Numbered from the stretch's first letter, positions 1 to 11,549 are shown. The stretch is 43,236 bases of DNA from Pseudomonadota bacterium (GCA_022545455.1 JACZQZ010000007.1:1-43236), one strand, 5' to 3'. Made by a program: numbers and translations. Notes: a model not told the origin generated them from the letters alone.

Positions 1-2156
<2,156 letters not shown>

Positions 2157-2163
2157 GAGCGGC

Positions 2164-2526
2164 CTATTCGCCCCCCTCTTCGTCGGTACCGTCCTTCTCG
2201 ATGGTACATTGTAGCGGATGCTGTGCCTGGCGCGCCAGTTCTATGACCTGGGCGACCTTGCTTTCGGCCACCTCGTAGGTATAGACGCCGCACACCCCGA
2301 CCCCGCGCTGGTGTACATGGAGCATGATGCGCGTGGCCTCCTGCTGGGCCATGGCGAACACCGCCTCCAGGACATTGACGACGAATTCCATGGGCGTGTA
2401 GTCGTCATTGAGCATCAGGATCTTGTACATGGACGGCTTCTTGGTCTTCGGCCGGGGCTTGGTGATTACACCCGTGGCGGTGTCGCCGTCGTCGATGGGT
2501 CCCTGGGTACCGGTCTTTCTCGCCAT
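2164..2526 (-). CDS. clpS: ATP-dependent Clp protease adaptor ClpS
   Basis: ClpS binds the N-domain of ClpA and delivers proteins with destabilising N-terminal residues to ClpAP. The 120-residue protein has a flexible N-terminal arm of about 30 residues. The core carries the family signatures [17 protein letters not shown] and the [20 protein letters not shown] stretch, ending with an acidic tail. Length and motifs are standard. It lies 7 nt upstream of clpA in the usual clpS-clpA order. A GGAG Shine-Dalgarno sits close to the ATG. A perfect TATAAT on the minus strand lies about 50 nt upstream. Confidence 0.97.
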   Translation of the reverse strand: MARKTGTQGPIDDGDTATGVITKPRPKTKKPSMYKILMLNDDYTPMEFVVNVLEAVFAMAQQEATRIMLHVHQRGVGVCGVYTYEVAESKVAQVIELARQAQHPLQCTIEKDGTDEEGGE

Positions 2527-2884
2527 CGCTCCATACTCGCCGGTCCGGGGGGCGGACGAACGCTGCCCCCGGTTATTATATATTCGCTTTCGGGAGGTTT
2601 GGGGAAGAGCCTGCGGACGGACCCGCGGGTGAAACGGTCCCCCGGGCAGACGATGCGTCCCGGTTGCGGCCCGGGACCGCCCCGGCCGCCCGCCGCCGGC
2701 GGGGCCGGCTCCGGCCCCCGGGCTTTATCTCAACCCTTTGACCTCCCGACGTTTTTTTTGCCCTGGCGCGCCGTCCGCGCCAAGCCGATCATAGCACATT
2801 TTCGCCCTCCGTGCCCATAGGCACCTGTTCGCAAAGTGCAAAGGGGGGCGCCGGCGCGGGGCCTGACGCCCCATCGAACGGGCG
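2527..2884. other. Intergenic region between clpS and the phasin terminator
   Basis: This gap of about 360 nt holds no convincing gene. It is GC-rich and contains GGGGCCGG/CCGGCCCC hairpin arms near 2700 and a run of eight T near 2750 on the plus strand. On the minus strand a TATAAT at 2575-2580 is the likely -10 of clpS. The ORFs the track lists here have no recognisable protein content. Confidence 0.5.
2575..2580 (-). promoter_or_regulatory. Candidate -10 element of clpS-clpA
   Basis: Read on the minus strand, these six bases are TATAAT, a perfect sigma-70 -10 hexamer about 50 nt upstream of the clpS ATG. No good -35 hexamer is seen at 16-18 nt spacing, so this is only a candidate. Confidence 0.4.
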
Positions 2885-2922
2885 AAAAAAAATGCGCCCG
2901 GCGGACGAAGCCACCGGGCGCC
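2885..2922 (-). terminator. Rho-independent terminator of the phasin gene
   Basis: On the minus strand the arms GGCGCCCGG and CCGGGCGC (with adjoining GG/CC pairs) form a strong GC stem with a short loop, followed by an A and a run of eight T. It lies about 40 nt downstream of the phasin stop codon. The phasin gene is therefore a single-gene unit that does not read into clpS. Confidence 0.9.
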
Positions 2923-2958
2923 AATCGCTGCTGCCCGATCAGGGGAGGATGGGGAAGC

Positions 2959-3525
2959 TCAGGCAGCAAGCGGCTTGGTGAATTTCTCCACCGCCACGGT
3001 CACGCGGGCGGTGATCGGCGCCGAGGCGTTTTCGGCCAGCTTCGCCGACATGTCCGAAAGCCGGCGGCTCTCGGCAACGAATTTCTCGTACTGGGCCTGA
3101 GCCAGGCCGGTCTGCAGCTCGACCACCTCGGGCAGGGTCTTGCAGCCGAACAGTGCCTTGGCGGCGCCCACGGCATCCTCCACGGAGGCCCGGGCGAGGC
3201 CGAGCCACACGTCGTTGAGGTCCTGCACGCCCTTGGCCAGGATGGCGCCCGACGTCATCACCGCCTGGACGTTGTCCTTGCCGAAGCCGGCCAGGTCACC
3301 GTAGCCCTTGAAGGCGCCGGCGCCGGCCTTGACGGCGGTCTCGACCTGTTCCCGGCCCATGGCGACGGCCTTCTCGTAGCCCTTGGCTGCCACCTGGGCG
3401 CCCGCCTTGACCACGGTCTCCACGGCTTCCGCGCCGGTGGCCACGGCGGCCTCGACGGGTTTGGCGGGTTTGGCGGGTTTGGCGGTGCCGGCCTTGCCGG
3501 CGCTGTATTTCCTCGCAGCGGTCAT
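2959..3525 (-). CDS. Phasin family protein (PHB granule surface protein)
   Basis: Phasins are small amphipathic proteins that coat polyhydroxyalkanoate granules and limit their coalescence. The 188-residue product has an Ala/Lys/Pro-rich N-terminal arm with an AKPAKPAKP repeat, encoded by tandem 9-bp units. A helical, Ala/Val-rich phasin_2-type domain follows, with no signal peptide or membrane segment. The ATG has a GGAGAA Shine-Dalgarno six bases upstream. The gene is monocistronic: a near-consensus promoter (TTGACA-N16-TATATT) precedes it and a strong terminator follows. A motif matching those at phaA and phaR lies immediately downstream of the promoter, so it is probably repressed by PhaR until PHB accumulates. 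Its sequence type supports a phasin, but the exact subfamily is not determined. Confidence 0.88.
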   Translation of the reverse strand: MTAARKYSAGKAGTAKPAKPAKPVEAAVATGAEAVETVVKAGAQVAAKGYEKAVAMGREQVETAVKAGAGAFKGYGDLAGFGKDNVQAVMTSGAILAKGVQDLNDVWLGLARASVEDAVGAAKALFGCKTLPEVVELQTGLAQAQYEKFVAESRRLSDMSAKLAENASAPITARVTVAVEKFTKPLAA

Positions 3526-3592
3526 CTAAATTCTCCGAATTCCAAAAAAGTTCCAAATCCAGTGCCCGTGCACGGGCCGGCGGGCATCGACC

Positions 3593-3609
3593 GGAATGCT
3601 GCACTGCAC
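3593..3609 (+). promoter_or_regulatory. Candidate PhaR operator at the phasin promoter
   Basis: GGAATGCTGCACTGC lies between the phasin -10 box and the phasin ATG, at roughly +5 to +21 of the predicted transcript, where a bound repressor would block initiation. It contains CTGC-N3-GCA, close to the published PhaR target type CTGC-N3/4-GCAG. It shares AATGCTGCA with sites upstream of phaA and phaR in this window. Confidence 0.65.
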
Positions 3610-3620
3610 CATCAACCCCG

Positions 3621-3648
3621 AATATAGTCCTGATTTTGCCCATGTCAA
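3621..3648 (-). promoter_or_regulatory. Sigma-70 promoter of the phasin gene
   Basis: On the minus strand TTGACA (3648-3643) is followed by 16 nt and TATATT (3626-3621). The -35 is perfect and the -10 is good, giving a predicted start near 3614 and a leader of about 90 nt. Strong promoter quality fits the abundance of phasins. Confidence 0.8.
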
Positions 3649-4004
3649 GGGTTTTTTGTGCACCGCAACATATCCGAAGTATAATTATAACACATTGTTA
3701 TTATTGAAAATTATCTTGAACACTCGAAAGCCTTCCATAAATTTTTCGCACCCGCACGCGAAATCGGGGACGCCATCGGAGGACGGGCGCCGGCGGTGTC
3801 AGGGCAAAACCGGGCACCGGCGTTAACGGTTTGTTATCGGCATTGGGTTAGGAACGTCGGGGTAGGTTCGATGGAAGGGTGCCTTGGTGCGAAGTCGCGA
3901 AAATGCCGCGGAAACGGCTTGAGACGGCCCCCGGGTTTGCGGCTACAATCAAGGCAACAGGGAGTGCTGGTAAAGACCTCCCGGGGAAACCGATAAGGGG
4001 TATC

Positions 4005-5234
4005 ATGAGGGTCGACGGCAGAGACCGGTTCCTCCGCCTAGCCGCGGCGTGCGTTTGCGCGGTGGGCATTTCCGTCCTTTCCGCCTCCCCCGGCCTGGCA
4101 AAATACGCGTCCGTCATCATGGACGCCGAGACCGGCCGCGTGGTCCACGCGGTGAACGCGAACACCCGTAACTACCCGGCGTCCCTGACCAAGATGATGA
4201 CGCTGTACATGGTCTTCGCGGCCCTGGAGGACGGCCGGCTTTCCATGGACCAGCGCCTGAAAGTCTCCGCCCGCGCCGCCCGTCAGCCGTCGTCCAAGCT
4301 GGGGCTGCGCAAGGGGCAGACGATCACGGTCGAGCAGGCCATCCTGGCGATGGTGACGAAGTCCGCCAACGACGTGGCGGCGACCGTCGCCGAGGCGCTG
4401 AGCGGCAGCGAGCGCAATTTCGCCCTCGCCATGACGGCCACCGCGCGCCGGCTGGGCATGGAGCGGACCATCTTCCGCAACGCCTCGGGCCTCCCCCATC
4501 GGGGGCAGCAAAGCACGGCCCGGGACATGGCGGTCCTCGCCCGCGCCCTGATCATCGACTTCCCGCGGCATTACCGTTTCTTCTCGACCAGGACATTCAC
4601 CTTTGGCGGCGTCCGCCACCGCAACCACAACAAGATGATCGCCACCTACGACGGCGCCGACGGCATCAAGACCGGCTACATCCGCGCCTCGGGCTTCAAC
4701 CTGGTGGCCTCGGCCACGCGCGGCGGCCGCCGGCTGATCGGCGTCGTTTTCGGCGGCCGCTCGCCGAGGGCGCGGGACCGCCACATGGCGAAGCTTCTGG
4801 ACAAGGGTTTCAGGGTCCTGAACGGCACGCCCACACAGACGGCGGCGGCCGAGGGGACGCGGAAAAAGAAGGCCCGGCCGGCGACACGGAAACGGCGCGC
4901 CTCGACGCGCCCCGCCTCGGCCTCCAAATCCGCCGCCGCGCCCGCCAGGAAATCCAAGAGTCAGTGGGGCATCCAGGTCGGGGCCTACATGCGCTATTCG
5001 CCGGCCTACGAGAGGGCCGTCAAGGTGGTCGAGAGGCTGCCGAGTCTCCTGGAAAACGGCACCATCAAGGTCGTGCCCCTGAAGATCCGCAACCGCCGGC
5101 CCGTGTACCGGGCGCGCATCCTCGGCCTCAGCAAGAAACAGGCCTACCGCGCCTGCCGCATCCTCAAGAAGCGCAAGATGGACTGCATGGAGATGCGCCT
5201 CAAAGGCCTCCAGATGGCCTTCGCCGGCTCTTAG
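4005..5234 (+). CDS. D-alanyl-D-alanine carboxypeptidase (peptidase S11) with C-terminal SPOR domain
   Basis: This low-molecular-mass penicillin-binding protein trims the terminal D-Ala of peptidoglycan stem peptides in the periplasm. The 409-residue product has a signal peptide (hydrophobic residues ~11-32, cleavage near GLA-KYA). All three S11 motifs are present: SLTK (S60, K63), SAN (S120-N122) and KTG (222-224). After a Lys/Arg/Ala/Ser-rich linker (~280-320), a SPOR-like domain starts at WGIQVGAYM and would bind denuded septal glycan. The track starts the ORF at 3879; I place the start at ATG 4005 because AAGGGG lies just upstream and the signal peptide begins there. Its stop overlaps by three bases that of the convergent gene at 5231-5704. 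Confidence 0.93.
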   Translation: MRVDGRDRFLRLAAACVCAVGISVLSASPGLAKYASVIMDAETGRVVHAVNANTRNYPASLTKMMTLYMVFAALEDGRLSMDQRLKVSARAARQPSSKLGLRKGQTITVEQAILAMVTKSANDVAATVAEALSGSERNFALAMTATARRLGMERTIFRNASGLPHRGQQSTARDMAVLARALIIDFPRHYRFFSTRTFTFGGVRHRNHNKMIATYDGADGIKTGYIRASGFNLVASATRGGRRLIGVVFGGRSPRARDRHMAKLLDKGFRVLNGTPTQTAAAEGTRKKKARPATRKRRASTRPASASKSAAAPARKSKSQWGIQVGAYMRYSPAYERAVKVVERLPSLLENGTIKVVPLKIRNRRPVYRARILGLSKKQAYRACRILKKRKMDCMEMRLKGLQMAFAGS

Positions 5235-5704
5235 AAGACCCGCCCCTGCCCCGGAGAAGGCGCCCCGCCGCCTGCCCGGTCCCGGCCGCGCGGGCCCGCC
5301 ATCCAGACCCCGACGAGACGCAGATACGTCCGCTTGTGGCGCCGCCGCCACGACGCCAAATCCCATTCCTCGGGCGAGGCAGCGACACCAGGGCGGGCCA
5401 TGAAGGCGAGGGCCCGGACCGGGCCGCGCCGCGCCCCCCGCACCGGCAACGCCTCCAGCTCATAGGCGTCGCTTTCGAAATTGGCGATGCGGGCCGCCTG
5501 GGCGGCATCGATGCCGGAGACCAGACGGCCCTCGACCCGCCCGCCGGGCGCCGGCACCAGCATGGGGTACCAGGCGCCGGCGACGTAGAGGCGCCGGTAG
5601 CCGTCGACGACGGCGGCCTCCATGCGCGCCGGGGGCACGGGCTGGCCGACAACGCGGGCCAGCACGTCCCCATCCATCAGGGTTCCGTAAAAGAAGTACT
5701 CCAC
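5231..5704 (-). CDS. Gamma-glutamylcyclotransferase-like (AIG2/GGCT fold) protein
   Basis: The 157-residue protein starts MEYFFYGTLMDGDVL, the substrate-binding loop motif (YGTL) of the GGCT/AIG2 fold. The segment FESDAYE provides the candidate catalytic Glu. Members cyclise gamma-glutamyl amines or peptides to 5-oxoproline, but many remain uncharacterised, so the substrate here is unknown. It is the last gene of the galU-ugd-phosphohexomutase-hydrolase run, starting 5 nt after the preceding stop. Its own stop overlaps that of the convergent D,D-carboxypeptidase gene. The C-terminal ~25 residues are Gly/Arg-rich. Confidence 0.85.
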   Translation of the reverse strand: MEYFFYGTLMDGDVLARVVGQPVPPARMEAAVVDGYRRLYVAGAWYPMLVPAPGGRVEGRLVSGIDAAQAARIANFESDAYELEALPVRGARRGPVRALAFMARPGVAASPEEWDLASWRRRHKRTYLRLVGVWMAGPRGRDRAGGGAPSPGQGRVF

Positions 5705-5709
5705 GGCGC

Positions 5710-6450
5710 TTACAGGCGCACGGAAGACGCCAGCACGGCCCCCCGCGAGGCCATGAAATAAAGGCCCAGGTGATGGGTCAGGGTCTGGGGATGAGAGGCC
5801 GTTTCCTGGAGGCCGAGGGACAGCGCCGCCTCCCTGGGCAGGTCGTAGGTGGCGCAGCCGGCCTCGTAGACGACGATATCGCGCAACGCCGGCATCATGG
5901 CGTGGTTGCGCGCCGACAGCATGGTCAGCACGAAGTCCATGACGCAGATGTCGGTGCAGATGCCGACGATGACGATGGCCTCCAGGCCATTGTCGTTGAC
6001 CCAGCGGACCATGCCGTTCTCGCCGCTATCCAGGGCTTGGGCGCCGACGAAGCCGTTGATGCAGTCCTTGCGCATCAGCGTCGCCTGGGGACAGTCGTGG
6101 AACCACGCCAGGGCCGGCACCAGCTCTTCCTCGCCGGTGCCCCTCTCGCAGTGGGGCGGATAGGGCGGTTCCGGTTTGCCCGGCTCGTGGGTGTCCAGGA
6201 ACGCGGCGATGGGCAGGCCGCGCCCGGCGAAGACGCGGGCCAGGCGGTCCGTCTCCTCCACCATGCGGCTGACCTGGGCGTTGGGCTCGCGCGGCGCCAG
6301 GGCGCCGGCGCCCACGGTGGCGAAGCCGTTGACCTCGTCGACGACGACCAGGCCGCATTTCAGGCCCCCGGTGTCGAAGGCGCAGAGCGCCACCGGCAGC
6401 TGTTCACGCACGGCGTCGAGCGCCGCCTCCTCGGTCACGGTATCGGCCAC
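5710..6450 (-). CDS. Nicotinamidase/isochorismatase-family cysteine hydrolase
   Basis: The 246-residue protein has the isochorismatase-like fold. The catalytic triad appears as Asp in VVVDEVNGF, Lys in LMRKDCINGF and Cys in GICTDICVMDF. The stretch LDTHEPGKPEPPYPPHCERG resembles nicotinamidases, including plant ones, more than isochorismatases. Deamidation of nicotinamide to nicotinate for NAD salvage is therefore the best guess. No pncB or other NAD gene is adjacent. It sits 61 nt downstream of the phosphohexomutase gene and 5 nt upstream of the GGCT-like gene. Other amidase substrates are possible. Confidence 0.85.
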   Translation of the reverse strand: MADTVTEEAALDAVREQLPVALCAFDTGGLKCGLVVVDEVNGFATVGAGALAPREPNAQVSRMVEETDRLARVFAGRGLPIAAFLDTHEPGKPEPPYPPHCERGTGEEELVPALAWFHDCPQATLMRKDCINGFVGAQALDSGENGMVRWVNDNGLEAIVIVGICTDICVMDFVLTMLSARNHAMMPALRDIVVYEAGCATYDLPREAALSLGLQETASHPQTLTHHLGLYFMASRGAVLASSVRL

Positions 6451-6511
6451 GAATTCGCCTCCTTTCGCCGCCGGCCGCCACGCCGGTCCCCCATATATAG
6501 GCAGTGTGCCC

Positions 6512-7900
6512 TCAGGAAAACCGGGGAATCTCCAGCCCGCTGGCGCGAAGCTGGTCGGCCAGGGTCCCCTTGAGCCGCTTCAGTCCCTCTTCACTGTCGG
6601 ACTCGCAGCGGGCGACGAGAACGGCCTGGGTGTTGGAGGCGCGCAGAAGCCACCAGCCGTCGTCCGATTGCACGCGGACCCCGTCGATGTCGTGCACGGT
6701 GATTCCGTCCATGCCCTTGAGGCGCTCGCGGACCTCCTCTACGACCTGGAATTTGCGTTCCTCGTCGCAGGGAAACCGCACCTCCGGCGTGTTGACCATC
6801 GCCGGCAGGCGGTCGCGCAACTCCGCCAGGCTTTCGTCCGAACGGCCCAGCACCGTGAGCAGGCGCACGCCCGCGTACAGGGCGTCGTCGTAACCGTAGT
6901 AGCGGTGGGCGAAAAAGATATGGCCGCTCATCTCGCCGGCCAGCGGCGCGCCGGTCTCCGCCATTTTGGCCTTGATCAGGGAGTGGCCCGTGCGCCACAT
7001 CAGGGGCGTGCCGCCGAGGCGCGCGATCTCGTCGAAACACGCCTGGCTGGCCTTGACGTCGGCGATAATGGTGGCGCCGGGCAGGTCCTCAAGCACGTCC
7101 CGCGCCAGGATGGCGAGCAACTGATCCCCCCACAGCACCCGGCCCAGGGAATCGACGACGCCGATGCGGTCGCCGTCGCCGTCGAAAGCGATCCCGAGGT
7201 CGCATTTCTCGGCGGCGACGGTTTGTTTGAGCTGCTCCAGGTTGGCTTCCACGGTAGGGTCCGGGTGGTGGGCCGGAAAGGTGCCGTCGACGCGTTCGTT
7301 GAGCAAAATGTGCCGCCCCGGCAGGTCGGCGCACAACATCGTCAGGGCGTCGCCGGCGGCGCCGTTGCCCGCGTCCCAGGCCACGGTCAGCGGCTTGACC
7401 GGATCGAAGTCGCGGGCCAACCGTTCCACGTACTCCTCGATGACCCGCCGGTCGAGCACCTTGCCGCGCCCGGACGCGAAGTCGCCGGCGGCCGCCACCC
7501 GGCCCAGTTCCTGGATGGCGTCGGCGAAAAAGGGCCGCCCCTTGAGGACCATCTTGACGCCGTTGTATTCGGGCGGGTTGTGGGAACCGGTGATCATCGC
7601 CCCGGCGTCGGTGGCCAGCGCATGGGTGGCGTAATAGAGCATCGGAGTCGGCCCCAGCCCGACCCGCAGCACCTTCAGACCCGAAGCGGCCAAGCCGTCG
7701 ACGAGGGCCGCCTCCAGGTCCAGCGAGCTCAGTCTCCCGTCGTAGCCGACGGCGATGGTGCGGCCGCCTTCGCCGATGACCATGGTGCCGAAGGCACGGC
7801 CGATGGCGCGGAGGTCCGCCGCCCCTAAGGTGTCGTCGACGATGCCGCGGATGTCGTATTCGCGCAGGATCGTCGGGTCCAGCGTGTGCGCTTCGGACAT
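6512..7900 (-). CDS. Phosphomannomutase/phosphoglucomutase (alpha-D-phosphohexomutase)
   Basis: This enzyme interconverts hexose 1- and 6-phosphates, giving mannose-1-P or glucose-1-P for sugar-nucleotide synthesis. The 462-residue protein shows REYDIRG near the N-terminus, the phosphoserine loop [11 protein letters not shown] (S106), the Mg site DGDGDR (240-245), a GEMSGH sugar-binding loop and a C-terminal phosphate-binding RASNTQ. It belongs to the AlgC-like PMM/PGM group. The start at 7900 has GGGAG at good spacing. An alternative ATG at 7921 would overlap the upstream dehydrogenase stop as ATGA, so translational coupling is possible. The track fuses it to an upstream open frame up to 8557, which is spurious. 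Together with galU and ugd it forms a UDP-sugar supply operon. Confidence 0.94.
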   Translation of the reverse strand: MSEAHTLDPTILREYDIRGIVDDTLGAADLRAIGRAFGTMVIGEGGRTIAVGYDGRLSSLDLEAALVDGLAASGLKVLRVGLGPTPMLYYATHALATDAGAMITGSHNPPEYNGVKMVLKGRPFFADAIQELGRVAAAGDFASGRGKVLDRRVIEEYVERLARDFDPVKPLTVAWDAGNGAAGDALTMLCADLPGRHILLNERVDGTFPAHHPDPTVEANLEQLKQTVAAEKCDLGIAFDGDGDRIGVVDSLGRVLWGDQLLAILARDVLEDLPGATIIADVKASQACFDEIARLGGTPLMWRTGHSLIKAKMAETGAPLAGEMSGHIFFAHRYYGYDDALYAGVRLLTVLGRSDESLAELRDRLPAMVNTPEVRFPCDEERKFQVVEEVRERLKGMDGITVHDIDGVRVQSDDGWWLLRASNTQAVLVARCESDSEEGLKRLKGTLADQLRASGLEIPRFS

Positions 7901-7917
7901 GGGCCCGCTCCCGCCCT

Positions 7918-9237
7918 TCATTTCTCCGGCGGCGAAGGCCGGCCGACGCAGGTGTAGTGGAAACCGGCCGCCGCCATCTCGTCGGGATTGTAGATGTTGC
8001 GCAGGTCCACCATCACCGGACTTTTCATCAGCGATTTCACGTGATCGAAATCCAGTGCCCGAAACTCGTTCCATTCGGTGATGATGGTCAGCGCCTCGGC
8101 ATCGATCATGGTGTCGTAGGCGTTGTCGCACCAGACCACGCCGTCGAGCACCGCCTTTGCCTCTTCCATGCCCACCGGATCGAAGGCGCGCACGGTTGCC
8201 CCGGCGGCCTGCAGGGCGGACACGATGTCGAGGCTCGGGGCCTCGCGCATGTCGTCCGTGTTGGGCTTGAAGGTGAGCCCGAGCACGGCGATGGTCTTGC
8301 CGTCCACGGACCCGCCGCAGGCGTCCACGATCTTTTGCGCCATTTGCTTCTTGCGCGCGGTGTTGATTTCGGTCACCGCCTCGACGATGCGCATACGGCC
8401 GCCCAGTTCCTGGGCCGTGCGCACCAGGGCCACGGTGTCCTTGGGGAAGCAGGAACCGCCATAGCCGGGACCGGCATGCAAAAACTTGCGCCCGATGCGC
8501 CCGTCCAGGCCGATCCCCCTGGCCACGTCGTGGACGTCGGCGCCGACCTTCTCGCACAGGTCGGCGATCTCGTTGATGAACGTGATCTTGGTGGCGAGGA
8601 AGGAGTTGGCGGCGTACTTGATGAGCTCGGATGCCGGGCGCGAGGTGAAAAGGATCGGTGTCTCGATCAGAAACAAGGGCCGGTAGAGTTGGCGCATCAC
8701 CGCGTTGGCGCGTTCGCTGTTGGAACCGATGACCACCCGGTCGGGACGCATGAAATCATTGATCGCCGAGCCTTCGCGCAGGAACTCCGGGTTCGAGACC
8801 ACGTCGAACTCGGCGTCCGGGCGGGCCTCGCGGATGATCCGCTCCACCTCGTCCCCGGTGCCCACGGGCACGGTGGATTTGTTGACGATCACCGTGTATC
8901 CGCCGATGGCGGCGGCGATCTCCCCGGCCGCCTCGTAGACGAAAGACACATCGGCGTGCCCGTCGCCGCGGCGGCTCGGTGTCCCGACGGCGATGAAAAC
9001 CGCGTCCGCCCCGTCCACCGCCTGGTCCAGGTCGGTGGTGAACGACAGCCGCCCGCCCCTGACGTTGCCCGCCATCAGGCTGTCCAGCCCCGGCTCGTAC
9101 AGGGGCAGCTCGCCCCGGTTCAGGCGGTCGATCTTGTCCGCATTCTTGTCGACGCAGACCACGTCGAGGCCGAATTCGGAAAAGCAGACACCGGAAACAA
9201 GGCCCACGTATCCGGTGCCGATCATCGCAACATGCAT
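7918..9237 (-). CDS. ugd: UDP-glucose 6-dehydrogenase
   Basis: Oxidises UDP-glucose to UDP-glucuronate with two NAD+ in the cytoplasm, a precursor for acidic exopolysaccharide, capsule or LPS sugars. The 439-residue protein starts with the Rossmann motif [14 protein letters not shown]. It has the VGTP and STVPVGT segments, the active-site stretch [12 protein letters not shown] with the catalytic Cys, and the C-terminal [22 protein letters not shown]-binding motif. Length is typical. It is 79 nt downstream of galU and overlaps or abuts the phosphohexomutase gene. Confidence 0.96.
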   Translation of the reverse strand: MHVAMIGTGYVGLVSGVCFSEFGLDVVCVDKNADKIDRLNRGELPLYEPGLDSLMAGNVRGGRLSFTTDLDQAVDGADAVFIAVGTPSRRGDGHADVSFVYEAAGEIAAAIGGYTVIVNKSTVPVGTGDEVERIIREARPDAEFDVVSNPEFLREGSAINDFMRPDRVVIGSNSERANAVMRQLYRPLFLIETPILFTSRPASELIKYAANSFLATKITFINEIADLCEKVGADVHDVARGIGLDGRIGRKFLHAGPGYGGSCFPKDTVALVRTAQELGGRMRIVEAVTEINTARKKQMAQKIVDACGGSVDGKTIAVLGLTFKPNTDDMREAPSLDIVSALQAAGATVRAFDPVGMEEAKAVLDGVVWCDNAYDTMIDAEALTIITEWNEFRALDFDHVKSLMKSPVMVDLRNIYNPDEMAAAGFHYTCVGRPSPPEK

Positions 9238-9316
9238 GGCTCCGTCCTTCTTCCGCCGGCGGCCCCGTTCCGCGAAGACACCGCAAGGAGCGACGGCGCG
9301 GGGCCGGCGGCGGGAT

Positions 9317-10180
9317 TCACGCGTAATCCTTCAGCATGGCGCGGACGTCGCCCGCCAGATCGTCGCGGGTCAGCGCGAAGGCGACGTTGGCTTCGAGGTA
9401 CCCCAGCTTGGTGCCGCAGTCGAACCGTTTCCCGGAGAACCTGAGGCCGTGGAAGGGGACCTCGCCGATGGTCCTGGCCATGGCGTCGGTGAGCTGGATT
9501 TCGTTGCCGGCGCCGCGTTCGTGCCGGTCCAGATGGGGGAAAATCTCGGGCCCGAGAATGTAGCGGCCGATGATGGATAGGGTCGACGGTGCGTCCTCCG
9601 GCGCCGGTTTCTCCACCAAGCCCCTGGCGCGGGCCAGGCGGCCGTCGTCCTCCACCACGTCCAGGATGCCGTAGCGCATGGTGTGGGCGCGCGGCACGTC
9701 CTCGACCGCCACCAGATTGCCCCCGGTCTCCCGGTAGACCTCCATCATCTGCTTGAGGCACCCGGGCTCGGCAAGGATAAGGTCGTCGGGCAAGAGGACC
9801 GCGAACGGCCCGCCGCCAACGAAGCCGCGCGCGCACCACACGGCATGGCCCAGCCCCAGCGGCTGGCGCTGGCGGGTATAGAATACCCGCCCGGGCATGC
9901 AGTCGAGCACCGAGCGCAACGCCTCGTCCTTGCCCCGTTCCTTCAGTACCTGCTCGAGCTCGACGGCGTGGTCGAAATGGTCCTCGATCAGGCTCTTGCC
10001 GCGTCCGGTGACGAAGATGAAGTCCTCGATCCCGGCCTCGCGAGCCTCCTCCACCGCGTACTGGATCAACGGCTTGTCCACCACGGCAAGCATTTCCTTG
10101 GGCAGGACCTTGGTCGCCGGCAGGAACCGGGTTCCCAGCCCGGCCACCGGAAACACGGCCTTGCGTACAGGCTCGACCAT
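9317..10180 (-). CDS. galU: UTP-glucose-1-phosphate uridylyltransferase
   Basis: Makes UDP-glucose from UTP and glucose-1-phosphate. The 287-residue protein starts MVEPVRKAVFPVAGLGTRFLPATK with the nucleotide-binding GxGTRFLPATK motif. It contains LPDDLI and the VEKP segment with the catalytic-site Lys, and ends within the usual length range. The start at ATG 10180 has GGGGGA upstream. The track's longer frame (to 10360) adds a Pro/Arg-rich stretch with no homology. It is the first gene of the operon galU-ugd-phosphohexomutase, transcribed from the AT-rich region divergent to the SPOR lipoprotein. Confidence 0.96.
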   Translation of the reverse strand: MVEPVRKAVFPVAGLGTRFLPATKVLPKEMLAVVDKPLIQYAVEEAREAGIEDFIFVTGRGKSLIEDHFDHAVELEQVLKERGKDEALRSVLDCMPGRVFYTRQRQPLGLGHAVWCARGFVGGGPFAVLLPDDLILAEPGCLKQMMEVYRETGGNLVAVEDVPRAHTMRYGILDVVEDDGRLARARGLVEKPAPEDAPSTLSIIGRYILGPEIFPHLDRHERGAGNEIQLTDAMARTIGEVPFHGLRFSGKRFDCGTKLGYLEANVAFALTRDDLAGDVRAMLKDYA

Positions 10181-10360
10181 GGGCGTCCCCCGGAATGGTG
10201 GTGCTGTTCGGACATACGGCCGCGGCGCGTCCGCGGGCGCGGTCTTTGTGCCACAGCGAACCGGACACCGCAACCCAAGCCTTCGCCGCCTGGCCGGATG
10301 CCGCCGGCCGGACCGGCGTCGGCCCGGCCGCCCGGCGATCGGCGGCGCCGCGCAGATCAC

Positions 10361-10557
10361 CTCGAATTTTAATAAAATACTAGATAATAAAAAACCGAAT
10401 AATTTAATTATAGAAGAATTTTATTTTGTTATTGTTAAAGTATTTATTCTTTACAAATAAGTAAAGCTAATATATAGACTTGCACATTGTCTGGCCATAT
10501 TTCGAACCGATTTTATTTTTACCAAAATTTATCGACGTTGTCTGGAGAGGAAATCCG
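10361..10557. other. AT-rich divergent promoter region between galU and the SPOR lipoprotein gene
   Basis: About 150 nt of this gap are strikingly AT-rich compared with the surrounding sequence, with long runs of A/T from 10370 to 10520. It must drive galU leftward and the lipoprotein gene rightward. A good plus-strand promoter is annotated separately; no equally clear minus-strand promoter was found. Confidence 0.6.
10450..10478 (+). promoter_or_regulatory. Sigma-70 promoter of the SPOR lipoprotein gene
   Basis: TTTACA (10450-10455) is followed by exactly 17 nt and TATAGA (10473-10478). The predicted start lies about 70 nt upstream of the ATG at 10558. Confidence 0.65.
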
Positions 10558-11496
10558 ATGCCGATCACGACCACCAACGCCCGGCCCTCACGCGCGCCCC
10601 GCAAGACCCATCCGCTGACCCCACGCCTCGGCGTTGTCCTGTTGCCGTTGTTCGTGGCCGCATGCGGGTTGCCCCCCGCCGTCACCATCGCCTCATTGGC
10701 CATCGACGCCATCAGCCTCGCCGTAAGCGAGAAGACCGTCGCCGACCATGCCCTTTCCCAGATCGCCCAGAAGGACTGCTCGATGTGGCGCGGCTTCACG
10801 GGCGACGGACTATGCATCGACGAAGACAGCACCTTCGCCGTGGCCGCCGCCGATGGGCAGCCGACGGCCGGCGGCGCGGCCTCCGCTGATCTGGTGTCGT
10901 TCACCACCGCCTCGGGCCCCACCGAGGACGAGTTGATGAATCTGGCCATGCTCGACGCCGAATCCGACCTCCTCGAGCCGGCCGAGCCGCAATCGGCCGA
11001 TTTCACCACCGCCTCCGCACCGGCGGAGGAAACGGCGCCCCCGTCGGGGTTCGTCCAACCGGCGACGGAAGTAGCCGCCGTCGATACGGCCGGCGCGCCC
11101 GGGACCGTGGATCACGTACAGCCGGCGGCCACCGCGGACCGGCCCGCGCCGCGCCGGGAATGGGTGCCCGCGGCAATGGTGGGTCCGGGCCTGTACTACG
11201 TGATCGGCACGTTTTCGCGGTGGAACAACGCCAAGCGCCTGGCGGCGCGGCACGGCACGCTGGCGCCTTCCGTCGTCACCGCGAAGCTGGACGGCCGCAG
11301 GGTGTTCCGGGTGGTGATTGGACCCTTCGGCCCCAGTGAACAGGAGGACATGCGCGCGCTCATCCGCCGGTCCGGCATCTACGACGCCTGGGCCGTACGC
11401 ATGAACTCCGCCGAGTGGTCCGTCGCCAGATCGACCGGCACCGCCAGGAACCGGGTACACTCGATCGCCCAACTGACCAAGCCGTCGAGCTTCTGA
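10558..11496 (+). CDS. SPOR domain-containing lipoprotein
   Basis: A 312-residue exported lipoprotein: residues ~22-36 form a lipoprotein signal ending in the lipobox FVAAC (C36). A long low-complexity Ala/Pro/Thr/Glu-rich middle (~85-205) would span the periplasm. A SPOR-like domain begins at LYYVIGTFSRWNNAKRLA and carries RVFRVVIGPF. SPOR domains bind peptidoglycan stripped of stem peptides at division sites, so a role in wall or septum biology is likely. I chose ATG 10558 over the track's GTG-type upstream start because GGAGAGG precedes it and the signal peptide is then N-terminal. The stretch PTEDELMN and related acidic repeats in the linker have no known role. Confidence 0.85.
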   Translation: MPITTTNARPSRAPRKTHPLTPRLGVVLLPLFVAACGLPPAVTIASLAIDAISLAVSEKTVADHALSQIAQKDCSMWRGFTGDGLCIDEDSTFAVAAADGQPTAGGAASADLVSFTTASGPTEDELMNLAMLDAESDLLEPAEPQSADFTTASAPAEETAPPSGFVQPATEVAAVDTAGAPGTVDHVQPAATADRPAPRREWVPAAMVGPGLYYVIGTFSRWNNAKRLAARHGTLAPSVVTAKLDGRRVFRVVIGPFGPSEQEDMRALIRRSGIYDAWAVRMNSAEWSVARSTGTARNRVHSIAQLTKPSSF

Positions 11497-11524
11497 CCGC
11501 GCCGGCCCGTCGCCGGCTTCTCAC

Positions 11525-11549
11525 GTCGAAACGACCCGATCGTTTCGAC
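11525..11549. terminator. Hairpin between convergent genes (GTCGAAACGA arms)
   Basis: GTCGAAACGA and TCGTTTCGAC form a perfect 10-bp stem with a 5-nt loop just after the SPOR lipoprotein gene. There is no T-run, so factor-dependent termination, or protection of the 3' end, is as likely as intrinsic termination. Confidence 0.5.

Noticed and set aside
2730-2969. 79-residue minus-strand ORF across the phasin terminator
   Set aside because: It runs through a strong terminator hairpin and has no protein-like composition or good Shine-Dalgarno.
7922-8557. Upstream extension of the phosphohexomutase ORF
   Set aside because: It is an out-of-frame part of the UDP-glucose dehydrogenase gene and Arg-rich.
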